A stretch of 64,000 nucleotides of DNA from Imbricaverruca yamaguchii (GCA_034440575.1 JAOTOL010001480.1:1024501-1088500), one strand, 5' to 3'; shown: positions 26,023-41,446, numbered from the stretch's first letter. Notes: generated from the letters alone by a model not told the origin. A program made the numbers and translations.

Positions 26023-26340
26023 TCAAATCTGTTTCGGAGGAGAGGGGTGAGGACGGCGTACTGTTTCGCCACTATTCAGGCTCGCGAACAGCGCTTCTGT
26101 TGCCTCCTCCCAGACGTACGATCGCCGCCCTTCCCCGGCCGCGACGCCGGCGACGCGCGTCCCGTGCCGATTTTGACGGCTGATGGCGTGACCCGTCGAG
26201 TTCGCCTGGCAGATCGGCACCGACATGGTCCCAGTCACACCCGCCCCTCTCCCGTGTTGTCATCAGGGCCAGATCGCCCCTGCTGTCCATGCAGAATAAC
26301 ACCGCTGCACGCATGGCGGCGACGGTGGCGACGATGACTG
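26023..26340 (-). other. GC-rich island beside a hexanucleotide array, possible exon
   Basis: This sits immediately on the downstream (minus-strand) side of the (GGCTGT)n array, the position occupied by exons elsewhere in the window. One minus frame reads NRHGTRVAGVAAGEG, which looks like the catalytic-His motif of subtilisin-type proteases (HGT.VAG). The residues on either side do not continue the match. A second frame is also open. Evidence is insufficient to call a gene. Confidence 0.2.
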
Positions 26341-26344
26341 TGAG

Positions 26345-27110
26345 TGCTGCTGTGGCGGTGGCGGTGGCAGTGGTGGTGGTTGTGGCTGTGGCTGTGGCTG
26401 TGGCTGTGGCTGTGGCTGTGGCTGTGGCTGTGGCTGTGGCTGTGGCTGTGGCTGTGGCTGTGGCTGTGGCTGTGGCTGTGGCTGTGGCTGTGGCTGTGGC
26501 TGTGGCTGTGGCTGTGGCTGTGGCTGTGGCTGTGGCTGTGGCTGTGGCTGTGGCTGTGGCTGTGGCTGTGGCTGTGGCTGTGGCTGTGGCTGTGGCTGTG
26601 GCTGTGGCTGTGGCTGTGGCTGTGGCTGTGGCTGTGGCGGTGGCGGTGGTTGTGGCTGTGGCTGTGGCTGTGGTGTGGCTGTCTGTGGCTGTGGCTGTGG
26701 CTGTGGTTGGTGTGGCTGTGGCTGTGGCTGTGGCTGTGGCTGTGGCTGTGGCTGTGGCTGTGGCTGTGGCGGTGGCGGTGGTTGTGGTTGTGGCTGTGGC
26801 TGTGGCTGTGGCTGTGGCTGTGGCTGTGGCTGTGGCTGTGGCTGTGGCTGTGGCTGTGGCTGTGGCTGTGGCTGTGGCTGTGGCTGTGGCTGTGGCTGTG
26901 GCTGTGGCTGTGGCTGTGGCTGTGGCTGTGGCTGTGACTGTGGCTGTGCTGTGGCTGTGGCTGTGGCTGTGACTGTGACTGTGGCTGTGGCTGTGGCTGT
27001 GACTGTGGCTGTGTCTGTGAGTGTGGCTGTGGCTGTGGCTGTGGCTGTGGCGGTGGCGGTGGCTGTGTGTGTGGCGGTAGTTGTGGCTGTGACTATGGTT
27101 ATTGCTATGG
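26345..27110. repeat. (GGCTGT)n hexanucleotide array
   Basis: About 120 copies of GGCTGT run with occasional GGCGGT, GGTTGT and GACTGT variants. The plus strand carries regularly spaced GG pairs over 700 bp, so two-tetrad quadruplex formation is possible. Poly(Ala-Val), (Leu-Trp) and (Cys-Gly) frames are artefacts. Confidence 0.97.
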
Positions 27111-27279
27111 AGGCGTGTGATTATGAGTAGGATCTCAAATCGGAATCTCAAAATCACCGCTCACGTCGTAATATGCATGCCTTCGGACTAATCCCACCAT
27201 CATCATATACTCCGAAATCATGCGCCTCGCTCCAGGGTGGCTTCCATCGTGGGCGCTTACTGCTTCACTGTTTACTCAC

Positions 27280-27326
27280 GGCGATTCTGTGTGCAATTTG
27301 GCAGCCGGCGGATAATACCATGATTA
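27280..27326 (-). CDS. Possible short exon beside a 25-bp array
   Basis: These 47 nt are bounded by an acceptor-like GGGACAG at the edge of the 25-bp minisatellite and a consensus donor GTGAGTAAA. Two frames are open (for example HGIIRRLPNCTQNR). The layout, with the array on the 5' side and the donor on the 3' side, copies that of the IR exons. No family is recognised. Confidence 0.25.
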
Positions 27327-28065
27327 CTGTCCCGTGGCTGGTGTTTCCCAGTGGTCCCGTGGCTGGTGTTTCCCTGTGGTCCCGTGGCTGGTGTTTCCCA
27401 GTGGTCCCGTGGCTGGTGTTTCCCCGTGGTCCCGTGGCTGGTGTTTCCAGTGGTGTGGCTGGGTTCGGGTCCCGTGGCTGTGTTTCCCTGTGGTCCCGTG
27501 GCTGGTGTTTCCCTGTGGTCCGTGGCTGGTGTTTCTGGTCCGTTGGTGTTTTGGGTGGTGTTTCCCTGTGGTCCCGTGGCTGGTGTTTCCCAGTGGTCCC
27601 GTGGCTGGTGTTCCCAGTGGTCCCGTGGCTGGTGTTTCCCAGTGGGCCCGTGGCTGGTGTTTCCCTGTGGTCCCGTGGCTGGTGTTTCCCAGTGGTCCCG
27701 TGGCTGGTGTTTCCCTGTGGTCCCGTGGCTGGTGTTTCCCTGTGGTCCCGTGGCTGGTGTTTCCCTGTGGTCCCGTGGCTGGTGTTTCCCTGTGGTCCCG
27801 TGGCTGGTGTTTCCATGTGGTCCCGTGGCTGGTGTTTCCCCGTCGTTCCGTGGCTGGTGTTTCCCAGTGGTCCCGTGGCTGGTGTTTCCCTGTGGTCCCG
27901 TGGCTGGTGTTTCCCAGTGGTCCCGTGGCTGGTGTTTCCCTGTGGTCCCGTGGCTGGTGTTTCCCTGTGGTCCCGTGGCTGGCGTTTCCCCGCCGTTCCG
28001 TGGCTTGTGTTTTCCCGTGGTCCCGTGGCAGCTGTTTCTCCCAGTGGGCCCGCTGCTGATTTTCC
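27327..28065. repeat. 25-bp minisatellite
   Basis: About 28 units with consensus CCCGTGGCTGGTGTTTCCCT plus GTGGT run across the region. They mostly alternate between CTGTGG and CAGTGG variants, with a scrambled segment at 27450-27560. Confidence 0.97.
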
Positions 28066-29070
28066 CCGTGGTTCCGTGACTAGTGTTTCCCTGTGTGGCG
28101 ACGCAACGTTGAAGGTGACCGGCGAGTCGTGCAGCACGAACGTCGATGGGGCACCTCGGAGCAGACTCTGTCACTGGCGGATACAGGGGAGAGTCGTTGT
28201 CGACGCCTCCCCTCTGCCCCATCCCCGAGGTTGCAATGATTCCAGAAATATGCTCTCAGATCATTTTAGAAGGGTGCAGTCGAAACGTTCAGAGCACGCG
28301 TGCCCACCCTCGAGTTATCGAGAATGGCAGAAGAGTAGTGTCTACTAGTCAACAACAGTCCCAACAACGTTTAGAAGAGGGGAAGCGTAACAGCAGTGGT
28401 GATTGCCCCTGTACATATCCTAGAACCGCCCCTGGGTATCGGGGAGATAGCGTCACCGCAGCGCTTATTGCCCTGACGCTTTCCTGAAACCGCCCTTGGC
28501 TATCGAGAAGATAGCTCCAGTGCAGCGCTGATCGGTCACGACATTATCCTAGAACCGCCCCTGGTTATGGCTTCTGTGCGGTTCCACTCTCATCCAGCCA
28601 ATATTCTGGCTCCACCTTGTCGTCACGGATGCTGTCTGCTTTTTCTGCTGCACCTCCTCTCTAATGCACAGTAGCAGACGTTTTCTCACAAACTTCCACC
28701 CGTGTTCGGACTTCCCGTGACCCGAATGACTCCTCCAGACGTGTCCAATATCTGGCCAGGAAACGCCTCCATTCACAGTCAAACATTTTCAATTGATTTT
28801 GTATCCCACCGTGTGAGCTGGTACTCCCCTAAGGTCAAGGTGGTGGCAGCGGGTCCTATGCGGTATTCCCGTGACCTCCACGGAATGGCGGGAACCTCCG
28901 CGGAATGGCGGAAACCTCCGGGTGGGTGACTGGGTACATACACCGGAGCGGCCGTGTTGAACATTTCACCGGCCGGATTCACTCAGCCGTGCGCGCCATT
29001 TTTCCGTGGCGCGCCACCGTCGTTGCTCACGGTGTCTGCACGAGGAGGCGTGACGGACGACGTCACGGTC
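28066..29070. other. Island between arrays, no confident gene
   Basis: Minus-strand frames include a stretch near 28.08-28.16 kb and one at 28.78-28.98 kb (MFNTAAPVYVPSHPPGG), neither with a clear splice-site pair. Bases 28410-28570 hold three degenerate copies of a ~65-bp unit with CCTAGAACCGCCCCTGG. Confidence 0.5.
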
Positions 29071-29072
29071 GG

Positions 29073-31010
29073 CCGTCACACCTCACACCCGTCACACCTC
29101 ACACCCGACACCTCACACCCGACACACCTCACACCCGTCACACCTCACACCACACCTCACACGCGACACCTCACGACACCTCCACCGACACCTCACACCC
29201 GACACACCTCACACCTACACCGACACTACCACCTCACACCCGACACCTCACACCTCACACCCGACACCTCACACCCGACACCTCACACCCGACACCTCAC
29301 ACCCGACACCTCACACCCGACACCTCACACCCGACACCTCACACCCGTCACACCTCACACCCGACACACCTCACACCCGACACCTCACACCCGACACCCT
29401 CACACCCGACACCTCACACCGACACACCTCACACCCGACACTCACACCCGCACACCTCACACCCGACACACACCTACACCCGACACACTCACACCACCTC
29501 ACACCCGACACCTCACACCCGACACCTCACACCGACACCTCACACCCGACACCTCACACCCACACACCTCACACCCACACCTCACACCCGACACCTCACA
29601 CCCGACACCTCACACCCGACACCTCACCCGACACCTCACACCCGACACCTCACACCCGACACCTCACACCCGACACCTCACACCCGACACCTCACACCCG
29701 ACACACCTCACACCCGACACCTCACACCCGACACACCTCACACCCGACACACCTCACACCCGACACCTCACACCCGACACCTCACACCCGACACACCTCA
29801 CACCCGACACCTCACACCCGACACCTCACACCCGACACCTCACACCCGACACCTCACACCCGCCTCACCCGACACCTCACACCCGAACACCTCACACCCG
29901 ACACCTCACACCCGACACACCTCACACCCGACACCTCACACACCTCACACCCGACACCTCACACCCGACACCTCACACCCGACACCTCACACCCGACACC
30001 TCACACCCGACACCCACACCCGACACCTCACACCCGACACACCCCACACCCGACACACCTCACACCCGACACCTCACACCCGACACCTCACACCCGACAC
30101 ACCTCACACCCGACACCTCACACCCGACACCTCACACCCGACACCTCACACCCGACACCTCACACCCGACACCTCACACCCGACACCTCACACCCGACAC
30201 CTCACACCCGACACCTCACACCCGACACACCTCACACCCGACACCTCACACCCGACACCTCACACCCGACACCTCACACCCGACACCTCACACCCGACAC
30301 CTCACACCGACACCTCACACCCGACACCTCACACTCACCCGCGACACCTCACACCCGACACCTCACACCGAACACCTCACACCCGACACCTCACACCCGC
30401 ACACCTCACACCCGACACCTCACACCCCCACACCTCACACCCGACACCTCACACCCGACACCTCACAACACCTCACACCCGACACCTCACACCCGACACC
30501 TCACACCCGACACCTCACACCCGACACCTCACACCGCACCTCACACCCGACACCTCACACCCGACACCTCACACCCGACACACCTCACACCCGACACCAC
30601 ACCTCACACCCGACACCTCACACCCGACACTCACACACCTCACACCCGACACCTCACACCCGACACCTCACACCCGACACCTCACACCCGACACCTCACA
30701 CCCGACACCTCACACCTCACACCCGACACCTCACACCCGACACCTCACACCCGACACCTCACACCCGACACCTCACACCCGACACCTCACACCCGACACC
30801 TCACACCCGACACCTCACACCCGTCACACCTCACACCCGTCACACCTCACACCCGTCACACCTCACACCCGTCACACCTCACACCCGACACCCAACACAT
30901 CTCACACCCGACACCAGTCACATATCACACCCGACACCCGTCACACCTCATATCCGACACACGTCACACCACCAATCCGACACCAGCCACACCTCCCACC
31001 CAACACCCGT
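29073..31010. repeat. 14-bp minisatellite ACACCTCACACCCG
   Basis: About 135 copies span 1.9 kb; many units gain CA or lose bases, and the right end decays from 30.9 kb. The plus strand is almost free of G except in CCGA. Two open frames of 845 and 799 codons run through it and are artefacts. Confidence 0.97.
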
Positions 31011-31241
31011 CAAACCTTTCACCCGACACCCCCTACACCACCCACCCGACACCCCCTACACCACCCACCAGGCACCCCCTGCACCACCCACCCGACACCC
31101 CCTACACCACCCACCCGTCATCCGACACACCGCCCGCCCGTCACCCCCCACCCGGCGGCCGGGCCCGAAGAACCGTTCCCATGCAGCTCCACCTGGGCAC
31201 CATTCCCGCGCGGCACCCACGGGCCGGCCAGACCGGAACGG

Positions 31242-31325
31242 CGCCGTCACTCTGCAACGGCGCCGTCACTCTGCAACGGCGCCGTCACTCTGCAACGGCG
31301 CCGTCACTCTGCAACGGCGCGTCAT
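31242..31325. repeat. 19-bp minisatellite, four copies
   Basis: Four perfect copies of CGTCACTCTGCAACGGCGC. Confidence 0.93.
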
Positions 31326-31354
31326 CGGCCTGGCGGTCCGGCCAGACTGCTGAC

Positions 31355-31705
31355 AGCGCCGGCCTCTACCCAACTGGTCCACTCTGTGGTGAAGTACTGC
31401 CGACAGCGCCCATCTCTACCCAACTGGTCCACTCTGTGGTGAAGTACTGCCGACAGCGCCCACCTCTACCCAACTGGTCCACTCTGTGGTGAAGTACTGC
31501 CGACAGCGCCCGCCTCTGCCCAACTGGTCCACTCTGAGCCCGCCTCTACCCAACTGGTCCACTCTGTGGTGAAGTACTGCCGGCAGCGCCCACCTCTACC
31601 CAACTGGTCCACTCTGTGGTGAAGTACTGCCGGCAGCACCCACCTCTACCCAACTGGTCCACTCTGTGCCGGCCTCTACCCAACTGGTCCACTCTGTGGT
31701 GAAGT
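31355..31705. repeat. 50-bp minisatellite
   Basis: Seven copies of a unit beginning CTACCCAACTGGTCCACTCT, two of them truncated (31530, 31660). Confidence 0.95.
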
Positions 31706-31854
31706 ACAGCTCGAGCTCTGCGCTGATTGGATGGGACGGACGATTTGAGCTGCGGACTGAAGCTGTCAGCTTTGTTAGGCTGGACTGAACTGCGGACTGA
31801 AGCTGTCAGCTGTTGCTAGACTGGACTCACCAGCTGCAATAACAAACGACTACG

Positions 31855-32535
31855 CTGACCAACCTGCTATGCTGACCGGCCTGCTACACTGACCGGCCTG
31901 CTACACTGACCGGCCTGCTGCAGTGACCGGCCTGCTGCAGTGATCGGCCTGCTACACTGACCGGCTGTGAGTCGGCCTGCTACACTGATGCCTGCTACAC
32001 TGACCAGCCTGCTACCTGACCAGCCTGCTAACTGACCGGGCTACACTGTGCTACACTGACCAGCCTGCTACACTGACCGGCCTGCTACACTGACCAGCCT
32101 GCTACACTGACCGGCCTGCTACACTGACCGGCCTGCTACACTGACCGGCCTGCTACACTGACCGGCCTGCTACACTGACCAGCCTGCTACACTGACCGGC
32201 CTGCTGCACTGACCGGCCTGCTACACTGACCGGCCTGCTACACTGACCGGCCTGCTACACTGACCAGCTGCTACGCTGACCAGCCTGCTACACTGACCGG
32301 CCTGCTACGCTGACCGGCCTGCTACACTGACCGGCCTGCTACACTGACCGGCCTGCTACACTGACCGGCCTGCTGCAGTGATCGGCCTGCTGCAGTGATC
32401 GGCATGTTACATTGATGTTCTGCTACACTGATCACCTGCTACGCTAACCAGCCTGCTACACTGGCCGACATGCTATACTGGCTGCCCGGCATGCTACACT
32501 GCTCGGCATGCTACATTGGCCGGTTTGTTACACGG
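31855..32535. repeat. 17-bp minisatellite
   Basis: About 38 copies of GACCGGCCTGCTACACT, with several deletions near 31.97-32.06 kb and decay at the right end. Confidence 0.95.
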
Positions 32536-32539
32536 ACCG

Positions 32540-33180
32540 GCATGCTATGCTGATCCGCCTCCTGCTACACCCTCAGTCCCCCCCCTTGGTATGCTGTTGA
32601 TGACGAGCACTTTCGAACCCCTCGTTATTCTGTGTCCCTTGTGGTGCCCCACCCTCGTCCATGACCCTGGTCCCAGCGGCCTACAAGGCCCCCACAGGTG
32701 CCAAGGCAGGTGTGAGTGGGCTGCTCACAAGTGTTTCTTGGTTTGGCTACTCAGACATTAGGCCTCTGCCCAGAAACAGCATCCCCGAGAGAGGCGTCCG
32801 GAAAAGATGGCACCGCTGCTAGGAGTACTTCATGCTTGTGCTGGTGGTCAACGTCCAGCCGTATGTGCCATAGCCATTGGCATATGCCATACCAATTTTG
32901 TGACGTATCAATCGTAAGTGTATAGGTTGCAAGTCAGTATGATTGGGAGCGCTCAAAATGCATTCCCACAATGCAAACGTATGCTTGTCCCTGCCAACGT
33001 GCTTCTATTGGCATGGCTCATAGAATCATAGAGCAAACCTATTTGAAGTATTCCCCGAGGCAGAGCTTCGCACGCGTGCACCGCCATGTCATGCCTGGCA
33101 GCGTGATCGCTGCACGTGCGCAGGGTGTCACGTGACGCCCTGTGACAGCATGATTAGATAATGACGAGGCGCAGCGTTCA
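32540..33180. other. Island between arrays, no gene identified
   Basis: Plus-strand frames at 32.5-32.9 kb and minus-strand frames at 33.04-33.18 kb lack recognisable motifs. GTCACGTGAC occurs at 33129. Confidence 0.45.
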
Positions 33181-33182
33181 GC

Positions 33183-33940
33183 GGGTGATGAGCCACTGTC
33201 CGCCCGGGTGATGAGCCACTGTCCGCCCGGGTGATGAGCCACTGTCCGCCCGGGTGGTGAGCCACTGTCCGCCCGGGTGATGAGCCACTGTCCGCCCGGG
33301 TGATGAGCCACTGTGCCGGGTGGTGAGCCACTGTCCGCCCGGTGATGAGCCACTGTCCGCCCGGGTGGTGAGCCACTGTCGCCGGGTGTGACACCCCGGG
33401 TGGTGAGCCACTGTCCGCCCGGGTGGTGAGCCACTGTCCGCCCGGGTGGTGAGCCACTGTCCCCGGGTGAGCCACTGTACCCGGGTGGTGAGCCACTGTC
33501 CGCCCGGGTGGTGAGCCACTGTCCGCCCGGGTGGTGAGGTGGTGAGCCACTGTCCGCCCGGGTGGTGAGCCACTGTCCGCCCGGGTGGTGAGCCACTGTC
33601 CGCCCGGGTGATGAGCCACTGTCCGCCCGGGTGGTGAGCCACTGTCCGCCCGGGTGGTGAGCCACTGTCCGCCCGGGTGGTGAGCCACTGTCCGCCCGGG
33701 TGGTGAGCCACTGTCCGCCCGGGTGGTGAGCCACTGTCCGCCCGGGTGGTGACCACTGGTGGTGAGCCACTTCCGCCCGGGTGGTGAGCCACTGTCGCGG
33801 GTGTGGCCACTGTCCGCCCAGGTGATGAGCCACTGTCCGCCCAGGTGATGAGCCACTGTCCGCCCGGGTGGTGAGCCACTGTCCGCCCAGGTGATGAGCC
33901 ACTGTCCGCCCGGGTGATGAGCCACTGTCCGCCCGGGCGG
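33183..33940. repeat. 23-bp minisatellite
   Basis: About 33 copies of GGTGAGCCACTGTCCGCCCG plus GGT run with GATGAG/GGTGAG variants. Truncated units cluster near 33.37-33.48 and 33.75-33.81 kb. Confidence 0.96.
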
Positions 33941-34012
33941 CGTGCGTGTGCAGACTGCTGCTGTGTTATCTACACCGCAGATGGCAGAGAGGCGAGCCCA
34001 TGAAGTAGTCAC

Positions 34013-34104
34013 CTCGCGTGATGGCCTTGACGATGACCTCGCGTGATGACCTTGCCAATCACGGGCAAGCTGATGAGGTCAGTGGTGTCGGAGATGGCAG
34101 CAGT
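34013..34104 (-). CDS. Possible exon with a duplicated 3' end
   Basis: The 92-nt frame starts after ATTATCAG and reads TAAISDTTDLISLPVIGKVI before a GTGACT donor. Codon usage and hydrophobic periodicity look coding. Its last ~18 nt occur twice (AAGGTCATCACGCGAGGT and AAGGCCATCACGCGAGGT, 25 bp apart), giving two possible donors, GTCATC and GTGACT. No family is recognised. Confidence 0.33.
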
Positions 34105-34334
34105 CTGATAATGATCGGATTCAGCTCATCTCCGAAGCGGAACTTTTAAGCTGATGTGTTATTTGCCTGGAGTGCAAAGCATACTGAGTGCAAGAGTACA
34201 AATATATCCTAGGACATCATCATTTATGTTCACCAGTCATCATGCCTGTGAGGGTAGGATTTCAGCATGATTTAGTTTCAACTTCCTGTAAGTCTACATT
34301 CATAACACTACTACATTGTTATATAAAATATATG

Positions 34335-37890
<3,556 letters not shown>

Positions 37891-37894
37891 TCCG

Positions 37895-38228
37895 GATCGT
37901 TTGTGCCGAGTACCAGGACTATGTGTGCCGTGTACCAGGATCGTGGGTACCGTGTACCCGGACCGTGGGTACCGTGTACCCGGACCGTGGGTACCGTGTA
38001 CCCGGACCGTGGGCACCGTGTACCCGGACCGTGGGTACCGAGTACCAGGACCGAGTACCCGGACCGTCGGTGCCGTGTACCCGGACCGTCGGTGCCGTGC
38101 ACCCGGACCGTGGGCACCGTGTACCCGGACCGTGGGTACAGTGTACCCGGGCCGTGGGTACCGTGCACCCGGACCGTGGGTACCATGTACCCGGACCGTG
38201 TGTACCGTGTACCCGGACCGTAGGTGCC
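37895..38228. repeat. 23-bp minisatellite
   Basis: About 14 copies of GTACCGTGTACCCGGACCGT plus GGG, with GTAC and TCGGTGCC variants. Confidence 0.95.
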
Positions 38229-38474
38229 GTGCCTCGTGCTCCGCATTCCGAGGCTGTTCTGCGCTCGGCGCCCTCGAGTGTCCTGCGTTCTGCGACCGGC
38301 GAGGGCGAACGGCGGCCGAGTTACACACACACCACGACTTCCCCGACTCGGGACACCGAGACGACACACGAGCTGAGAGCGGCACGGTCCAGGCGTCGCG
38401 TCTCGCCGGCCGCAGGTGGGCAGGACGTCCGGCCGGGAGGGCCGCGGCCGTGTCGACTCTGTGTCGCTCGAGCC

Positions 38475-39250
38475 AGACTGCAGTGTCGCTCGGGCCGTCG
38501 GCTGGTCTGCAGTGTCGCCCGTGGCGTGGGCCGGTCTGCAGTGTCGCCCGTACTGTGGGCTGGTCTACAGTGTCGCCCGTAGCGTGGGTCGGTCTGCAGT
38601 GTCGCCCGTGGCGTGGGCCGGTCTGCAGTGTCGCCCGTGCCGTGGGTTGGTCTACAGTGTCGCCCGCGGCGTGGGCCGGTCTGCAGTGTCGCCCGTGCCG
38701 TGGGTTGGTCTACAGTGTCGCCCGTGGCGTGGGTCGGTCTGCGGTGACGCCCGTGCCGTGGGTTGGTCTGCAGTGTCGCCCGTGCCGTGGGTCGGTCTGC
38801 AGTGTCGCCCGTACTGTGGGCCGGTCTGCAGTGTCGCCGTGGCGTGGGTCGGTCTGCGTGTGTCGCCCGTGGCGTGGGTCGGTCTGCAGTGTCGCCCGTG
38901 CCGTGGGCCGGTCTGCAGTGTCGCCCGTGCCGTGGGTCGGTCTGCAGTGTCGCCGTGCCGTGGGTTGGTCTACAGTGTCGCCCGTGGCGTGGGTCGGTCT
39001 GCGGTGACGCCCGTGGCGTGGGTTGGTCTGCAGTGTCGCCCGTGCCGTGGGTCGGTCTGCAGTGTCGCCCGTGGCGTGGGTCGGTCTGCAGTGCCGCTCG
39101 TACTGTGGACTGGTCTACAGTGTCGCCCGTGGCGTGGGCTGGTCTGCAGTGTCGCCCGTGGCGTGGGCCGGTCTGCAGTGTCGCCCGTGCCGTGGGCTGG
39201 TCTGCAGTGTCGCCCGTGGCGTGGGTCGGTCTGCAGTGTCGCCCGTGGCA
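38475..39250. repeat. 29-bp minisatellite
   Basis: About 27 copies of a unit beginning GCAGTGTCGCCCGTGGCGTG run with third-position style variation (GTGGCG, GTGCCG, GTACTG). Each unit contains CTGCAG or CTACAG. Open frames of 219-379 codons are artefacts. Confidence 0.96.
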
Positions 39251-39253
39251 CAG

Positions 39254-39362
39254 TCCGCCTGCAACTCGGTCGGCAGCACGCCCTGCGACACCGGCCCCAT
39301 CTCAGACGCCGACCGGCCGCGCGGCCTTGAGCCGCGGGCGGCGCGCCTTTTCCCCGCGCCAG
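39254..39362 (+). CDS. Possible plus-strand exon at the right edge of the 29-bp array
   Basis: The stretch runs from GTGGCACAG to a consensus GTGAGT donor. One frame reads SACNSVGSTPCDTGPISDAD. Two of the three frames are open because the stretch is very GC-rich. No family is recognised. Confidence 0.22.
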
Positions 39363-39644
39363 GTGAGTCGGCTGGCGCGACCGGCCGGGGCGCGCGCACA
39401 CGTCGGCGGAGAACCGTGGCCGTCGCGCATGCGTGCCGACCGGCCGTCCGTTTGAACAGCGCCGCGCGGATCGGTGTGAAGCGGCGCGTGTCGGTTCCGT
39501 GGAGGCGCCGTGGCCGCAGACGGCATGAGGATCTGCCAGTGCAGCCAGTGTCGGCGCGCCGGGTTCGTGCACGCGAGCGAGCGACCGGCCGACGAGCTGC
39601 GGCGGCGATGAGCGCCGCGTCGCGCGCCGACGCCGACATGCGCC

Positions 39645-39746
39645 ATGCCAGTGGACAACGTGCTGTGCTGTGTTGCCGAGGTGCTGCTGTGGGCGCTGCT
39701 GTGCGTACTGTTCGGTGTGCGGGACGCGACGCGCCGGATCGGACAG
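39645..39746 (+). CDS. Possible first coding exon with a hydrophobic segment
   Basis: An ATG in a good Kozak context (GCGCCATGC), with an in-frame stop 24 nt upstream, opens 34 codons ending at CAG followed by GTGAGT. The peptide contains EVLLWALLCVLFGV, long enough for a signal anchor or part of a transmembrane helix, and is followed by a basic segment (RDATRRIG). The 350 bp upstream are CpG-rich, as expected of a promoter. No family is recognised and downstream exons were not found. Confidence 0.35.
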
Positions 39747-40250
39747 GTGAGTGCGGTGTCCGGCACTGAGGGCAGCTGGCGGCCTCTTCGCTGCCACGTG
39801 GGCTGCCGCCTCTCGGACTTGTGCCGAGCCCCTACCAGGGCGCCTGATGGGACTCTGGTCAGTCGAAGCTGCAGCCGGGCCAGCCTTGGACCACATCCTC
39901 GAGCGTTCTGGCACGGTTTTGACTCGTCTGGTGCCGCTCCCCCGCCCGTCCAACAAGCCTCATCCGTGCAGAGTTTAGCCATAGGCTACCACCTCGCCGC
40001 GCAGTAACAATATCTCAGCTCCGGTTTTCGTCCACACCATTGTGTTCTCGCAGCCGTCTGTGCGGTGGCGCCGACACCCCGGTCACGGGTCACGGGTGCC
40101 CTCTGTTGCCGGTCCCCCGGTAGAACACGACATTGCTGCGAGAGCAGCGCGGTGGGCGCCGGCGCAGGTCGACTTTAGAAAGTGCCCCCCATATACGACC
40201 GGCAGACGACAGGTTTTACGCGCCGCCTCCAGCCCTACGTCACACCGACC
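39747..40250. other. GC-rich sequence downstream of the possible first exon
   Basis: It would be intronic if the exon at 39645 is real. No array or recognisable coding motif is seen. Confidence 0.4.
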
Positions 40251-40252
40251 AC

Positions 40253-40628
40253 GGCGTGGGACTGTGACAGCTGATCGCGAGACACGACGCGGGACTGTGA
40301 CAGCTGATGACGAGACACGACGTGGGGCTGTGACAGCTGATCACGAGACACGACGTGGGACTGTGACAGCTGATCACGAGACACGACGCGGGGCTGTGAC
40401 AGCTGATCACGAGACACGACGCGAGGCTGTGACAGCTGATCACGAGACACGACGCGGGGCTGTGACAGCTGATCACGAGACACGACGTGGGACTGTGACA
40501 GCTGATCACGAGACACGACGTGGGACTGTGACAGCTGATGACGAGACACGAGGCGGCTGTGACAGCTGATGACGAGACACGACGCGGGGCTGTGACAGCT
40601 GATGACGACACGACGCGGGGCTGTGATG
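40253..40628. repeat. 33-bp minisatellite
   Basis: About 11 copies of a unit beginning GACTGTGACAGCTGATCACG run with GATGACGAG and GATCACGAG variants. The unit contains the palindrome TGATCA and a CAGCTG E-box. Confidence 0.95.
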
Positions 40629-40629
40629 T

Positions 40630-41438
40630 GACGGCCGTCCATCGCTTCTGACGGCGGTCTGATCTGATCGCTTCGGTCGACAAGGCTGGAGATCTCTCAC
40701 GAAGCCATAGGTCCAAGCTCGTATTTTCAAATAACATTTTCAGTGCGAATAGGGAAAACGACAACTTAACGTGAACAGGGTACCAAACCGGGAGGTTCCA
40801 GACCCCCACCCCCTCCCAACCCACCCGGGATCTACAGCCATTGCAGCCGGGACTGGCGGCGGGATGCCTGGCGGGGAAGGTAATCACGACATGGGACCTC
40901 CACCGGGAGATCCAGCGGTCAACTGGCCATTCATCTGCTGGCTGGCTGACGGGCAAACTCGAAACGAATGTCAGGCTCCACGCCCACCAATCTTCTCATG
41001 TGGAGCTAAGCGTCCGTCCTGAGTCCGCCGGTTTCATTTGGAAATGGTGAAGCTCCTCGTGAAGATGTCCTCTGTCAGTCGATGCCTCCGGTATATCACT
41101 TTTATTGTTGGGGAGGGGGAGAACAAGCGCTGGATGTCGCATGCCCTGAGCCAGTACGATGCTGCACGTCGAAAGGATTGCTCGTAGGGAAGAACAATGC
41201 CGATTTCTGTTCGTTTTCCAAACTCTACGTGTCGTGGCCATTGCTTAAGTCACCACATGTGAGGAGGTATTCTTTCGTTCTCAATTCCGGAATATGTCTG
41301 GAAGTTTGAATTTACGCAACGGGCCATCCGCTCGGTCAATCAGTTACAACCTGTCACGTGACAATATAGTGACGGGAATCGCAGCGGGTTCGAGTCATGT
41401 ATGTCAGCTGCATGCATAACATCCTGATATATACATAC

Positions 41439-41440
<2 letters not shown>
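40630..41440. other. Unique sequence, no gene identified
   Basis: Short motif-free frames only. GTCACGTGAC occurs at about 41354. Confidence 0.45.

Positions 41441-41446
<6 letters not shown>

Noticed and set aside
26289..27157. Poly-(Ala-Val), (Leu-Trp) and (Cys-Gly) proteins
   Set aside because: Translation of (GGCTGT)n in successive frames.
27173..28348. Open frames of 240-391 codons on both strands
   Set aside because: Read-through of the 25-bp array.
28905..31442. Open frames of 845 and 799 codons (Thr-His-Pro-rich)
   Set aside because: These are reads through the stop-free 14-bp array in two frames. Composition and length come from the repeat, not from selection for protein.
33039..34012. 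Open frames of 233-294 codons on the minus strand
   Set aside because: Read-through of the 23-bp array.
39250..39330. Minus-strand frame MGPVSQGVLPTELQADC resembling a sugar-transporter signature
   Set aside because: The likeness to the LPTE(L/V)RA motif is short, the flanks do not match a transmembrane protein, and no splice pair exists on that strand.
41385..41397. B-box-like GGTTCGAGTC on the plus strand
   Set aside because: No A box at the right distance upstream and no clover-leaf. It is a chance match.
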